Source: Prevotellaceae bacterium UBA4361 (GTDB taxonomy: Bacteria; Bacteroidota; Bacteroidia; Bacteroidales; Bacteroidaceae). Taken from it: a stretch of 7,213 nt of DNA. A program made the position numbers and the translations under genes. Where the stretch lies: the NCBI GenBank assembly GCA_002393575.1, contig DGSN01000040.1, positions 16,452-23,664 on the forward strand, given 5' to 3'. A model generated the notes under the pieces. The model was not told where the DNA came from and made no database searches. It saw nothing but the letters and a program-made list of their open reading frames with translations. Positions 5,528 to 7,213 of this stretch are shown here, one piece after another; position 1 is the stretch's first letter; every line of letters begins with the position of its first letter.

Positions 5528-7003
5528 ATGCTTTGCATGTGGAATAAGCGATTGTTCGTGGTGTTGCTCTCGGCTCTGTTCTTGTCCGTTCTTGGCCTTG
5601 GGGCAGAGGAGGGTAAAAGTTATTATGCGCTGAACCGCCAGAACGGACTGAGCAGCAACTGCGTGTTGCAGATGCTGCAGCTACGCGACGGGCGTATGGT
5701 GGTGGTAACTGACAAGGCTGTAGATGTTTATGATGGTCAGCGCTTCCTCTCAGTGGCCATTGATACGACGTTGTACACGGCAGTGCCAGCCTACAATGGT
5801 GCTACGCACCTCTTCGCCGACAGGCAGGATCGGCTGTGGATGAAGCAGTGGGGACGGCTCTACTGTCTCGACTTGCGTAAGATGAGTTGGCAGCGCGAGG
5901 AAAAGTGGACTGCCAGCGATTTCTTCATCACCGACAATGGCTCGGCGTGGCTGCTGCATGGTCGCGAGTTGCGGGATACGGTGTCTGGGCGAGCTTTGCC
6001 CTTGCCTTCCGCAGTTGGGGATTTACAGGATTTGGTGTCGGCGGCTGATAGCACGTATGCCTTCTTCAGTACCGGACAGATGGCCGTCTACGGGCCTGCT
6101 GGGCAGATGGCTTATTTGTCATCGGCTTACGGCGAGCCCGAGCGTGAGCGCTATGCCGTAACGTCGTTGGTTGTGCGCGGTTCTGATGGTTGTTTCTATC
6201 AGGTGCGTACAGGCTCAGGCAGTTCCATACTCCTTAGCTTCAACCCCCGCACCCATCGCTGGCAGCAGATGCTGACCAGCGACACCTGGATGCACACGCT
6301 GACGCCCACCCCCACAGGTATGCTCTACCTGACCACCCCCGAGGGCTACCTCAGCATCAACACCGCCACGGGCGAGCAGCGCGCGTTCAGCGAACTACAC
6401 TTGCCCGACGGCTCCACGCTGACCACGGGCATCAACACCGTGTGGTTGGACCGCGAGGGTGGCATCTGGCTGGGCACCTACGACAGCGGGCTGCTCTATA
6501 CCTCGCCCCTCTCCGGACTCTTCGACACGCGCCCCATCGACATCGACGTCTATCCCATTCTCACCGCCATCTATCTGCATGGACAACCTTTGCAAGTAGG
6601 TCATGAGTACGACGGTCATGCGCTGCTCACAGTGGCTCCGCCCTACGTGGAACAGCTCACCTTCAGTCACGATCAGAACTCGCTGGCCTTCCAGTTCTCC
6701 ACGATGAACTACGTGCGTCCGCGTAGCACCTGCTATCGCTACCGTTTCTCGGGCGACCGTGGTGCGGTGGCGCCGCCTTCGACCATGGCAATACCGCTGA
6801 GTTTTGGCGTCAGTTTCTCGCCGACGAGCATGTTATTACAAGGGAATAAAATTATAGAGAATGCCCGCGGTAGTCTTTGGGCAGGCAGCCGAACATCTTG
6901 GCAAACTGCTTGGCAAAGAAACTGGGGGATGAAAAACCTGTGTGCTCCGACACGAGGGCAATGCTCAGCGTGGAGGTTTCCAGCAGATGGGCGGCATGTT
7001 TGA
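5528..7003 (+). CDS. Truncated HTCS sensor (N-terminal propeller and start of Y_Y_Y domain only)
   Basis: Intact relatives are one-protein two-component regulators: periplasmic propellers bind a glycan fragment, a Y_Y_Y domain passes the signal across the membrane, and a kinase, receiver and AraC domain act inside. Here a signal peptide or anchor (about 5-25) leads into Reg_prop-type blades. Clear ones are GLSSNCVLQMLQLRDGRMVVVT (about 40-61), HLFADRQDRLWM (94-105) and NTVWLDREGGIWLGTYDSG (303-321). Y_Y_Y begins at about 376 and runs to YRYRFSG at 403-409. Past residue 409 (about 6755) the frame loses all resemblance to the family, so kinase, receiver and regulator are missing. The last 80 or so codons to 7003 are probably not native: they overlap an out-of-frame tail and the antisense of the HTH gene. 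ATG 5537 is an equally possible start. One propeller of about 315 residues is roughly half the usual sensor. Confidence 0.75.
   Translation: MLCMWNKRLFVVLLSALFLSVLGLGAEEGKSYYALNRQNGLSSNCVLQMLQLRDGRMVVVTDKAVDVYDGQRFLSVAIDTTLYTAVPAYNGATHLFADRQDRLWMKQWGRLYCLDLRKMSWQREEKWTASDFFITDNGSAWLLHGRELRDTVSGRALPLPSAVGDLQDLVSAADSTYAFFSTGQMAVYGPAGQMAYLSSAYGEPERERYAVTSLVVRGSDGCFYQVRTGSGSSILLSFNPRTHRWQQMLTSDTWMHTLTPTPTGMLYLTTPEGYLSINTATGEQRAFSELHLPDGSTLTTGINTVWLDREGGIWLGTYDSGLLYTSPLSGLFDTRPIDIDVYPILTAIYLHGQPLQVGHEYDGHALLTVAPPYVEQLTFSHDQNSLAFQFSTMNYVRPRSTCYRYRFSGDRGAVAPPSTMAIPLSFGVSFSPTSMLLQGNKIIENARGSLWAGSRTSWQTAWQRNWGMKNLCAPTRGQCSAWRFPADGRHV
6769..6849 (+). pseudogene. Orphan C-terminal fragment of an unidentified protein
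   Basis: In the frame one base behind the sensor frame, this stretch reads GAAFDHGNTAEFWRQFLADE, then HVITRE and TAA (6847-6849). Codon choice and amino-acid mix look like a real protein end, more so than the sensor frame across the same bases. A stop at 6724-6726 closes this frame upstream and there is no start, so it can only be the 3' remnant of a gene whose body is missing or elsewhere. The DHG and FWRQFL wording would suit the tail of an alpha/beta hydrolase or esterase, but the family is not recognised. It ends two bases before the opposing stop codon, which is a natural convergent-gene spacing. Confidence 0.5.
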
Positions 7004-7213
7004 GGCGTATGGTGGTGATAAATTCGCTAGGCGACTGCCCGGTGATGGCGTGTATCTTGCGGTAGAGGGTCATCCGGCTTGCGCACATGTCATCGCTGAA
7101 CTGGTTGACACCGTAGGCTTTGTCTGACAAATGGTTCTGCACGGCTTTTATGGCGCGTGCGAGGAATTCCTCGTCGAATGGCGAATGTGTCAGCGGTGCT
7201 GCATCGCAGCTGT
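6852..7213 (-). CDS. C-terminal AraC-type DNA-binding domain of an HTCS regulator (partial, 5' end outside window)
   Basis: The frame is open to the window edge and ends at TAA (6854-6852), giving 119 residues. The first helix-turn-helix spans YGVNQFSDDMCASRMTLYRK and the second covers SIALVSEHTGFSSPSFFAKQ, ending FGCLPKDYR. Between them TGQSPSEFITTIRLKHAAHL is the signature linker helix of HTCS AraC domains. Upstream, FDEEFLARAIKAV matches the linker joining receiver to AraC domain in these proteins, which favours an HTCS over a stand-alone AraC regulator. A GTG at 7142 could be called as a start, but it falls inside this linker and is not real. It would bind direct repeats near glycan-utilisation operons. 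Receiver, kinase and sensor should lie to the right of the window. Confidence 0.88.
   Translation of the reverse strand, partial: SCDAAPLTHSPFDEEFLARAIKAVQNHLSDKAYGVNQFSDDMCASRMTLYRKIHAITGQSPSEFITTIRLKHAAHLLETSTLSIALVSEHTGFSSPSFFAKQFAKMFGCLPKDYRGHSL

Noticed and set aside
6852..7142. Stand-alone 96-residue AraC protein starting at GTG 7142
   Set aside because: The frame stays open to the window edge and the upstream residues match the HTCS linker before the AraC domain, so the GTG is internal.

Overview
The window looks like chromosomal DNA from a gut or oral Bacteroidota, most likely Prevotella or a close relative. Three things point there: TAnnTTTG-type -7 promoter elements, a secreted protein ending in a Prevotella-style C-terminal sorting tail, and pieces of the hybrid two-component systems (HTCS) that control glycan use in this phylum. 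The assignment rests on protein style, not on a marker gene.

Layout. Bases 1-150 hold a palindromic repeat. Positions 151-3631 carry three minus-strand genes in the order carbonic anhydrase, secreted PI-PLC-like phospholipase, secreted GH43 glycosidase. The last two are one base apart and surely co-transcribed. The leader between carbonic anhydrase and phospholipase is an unusual hairpin of degenerate telomere-like hexamers around a 12-bp palindrome. A divergent control region (3632-3965) contains a 138-bp MITE-like element with TTAA flanks, inserted between the carbonic anhydrase start and its best promoter candidate. A plus-strand metallophosphoesterase follows (3966-4682).

Positions 4683-5527 are gene-free and packed with inverted repeats: a 210-bp nested palindrome and several shorter hairpins. 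From 5528 a plus-strand gene encodes the periplasmic sensor of an HTCS (signal peptide, one propeller, start of the Y_Y_Y domain). Homology breaks off near 6755, inside Y_Y_Y. The next about 80 bases read convincingly in a different frame as the C-terminus of an unrelated protein, with a stop at 6847-6849. Two bases later the stop of a minus-strand gene begins. That gene is the AraC-type DNA-binding end of an HTCS and is cut by the window edge.

The most interesting reading is that the right end is one HTCS gene split by an inversion, with the tail of its convergent neighbour left at the breakpoint. A deletion or an assembly chimera between HTCS paralogues is the main alternative. GH43 and HTCS together fit a glycan-utilisation setting, but no SusC/SusD pair lies in the window.
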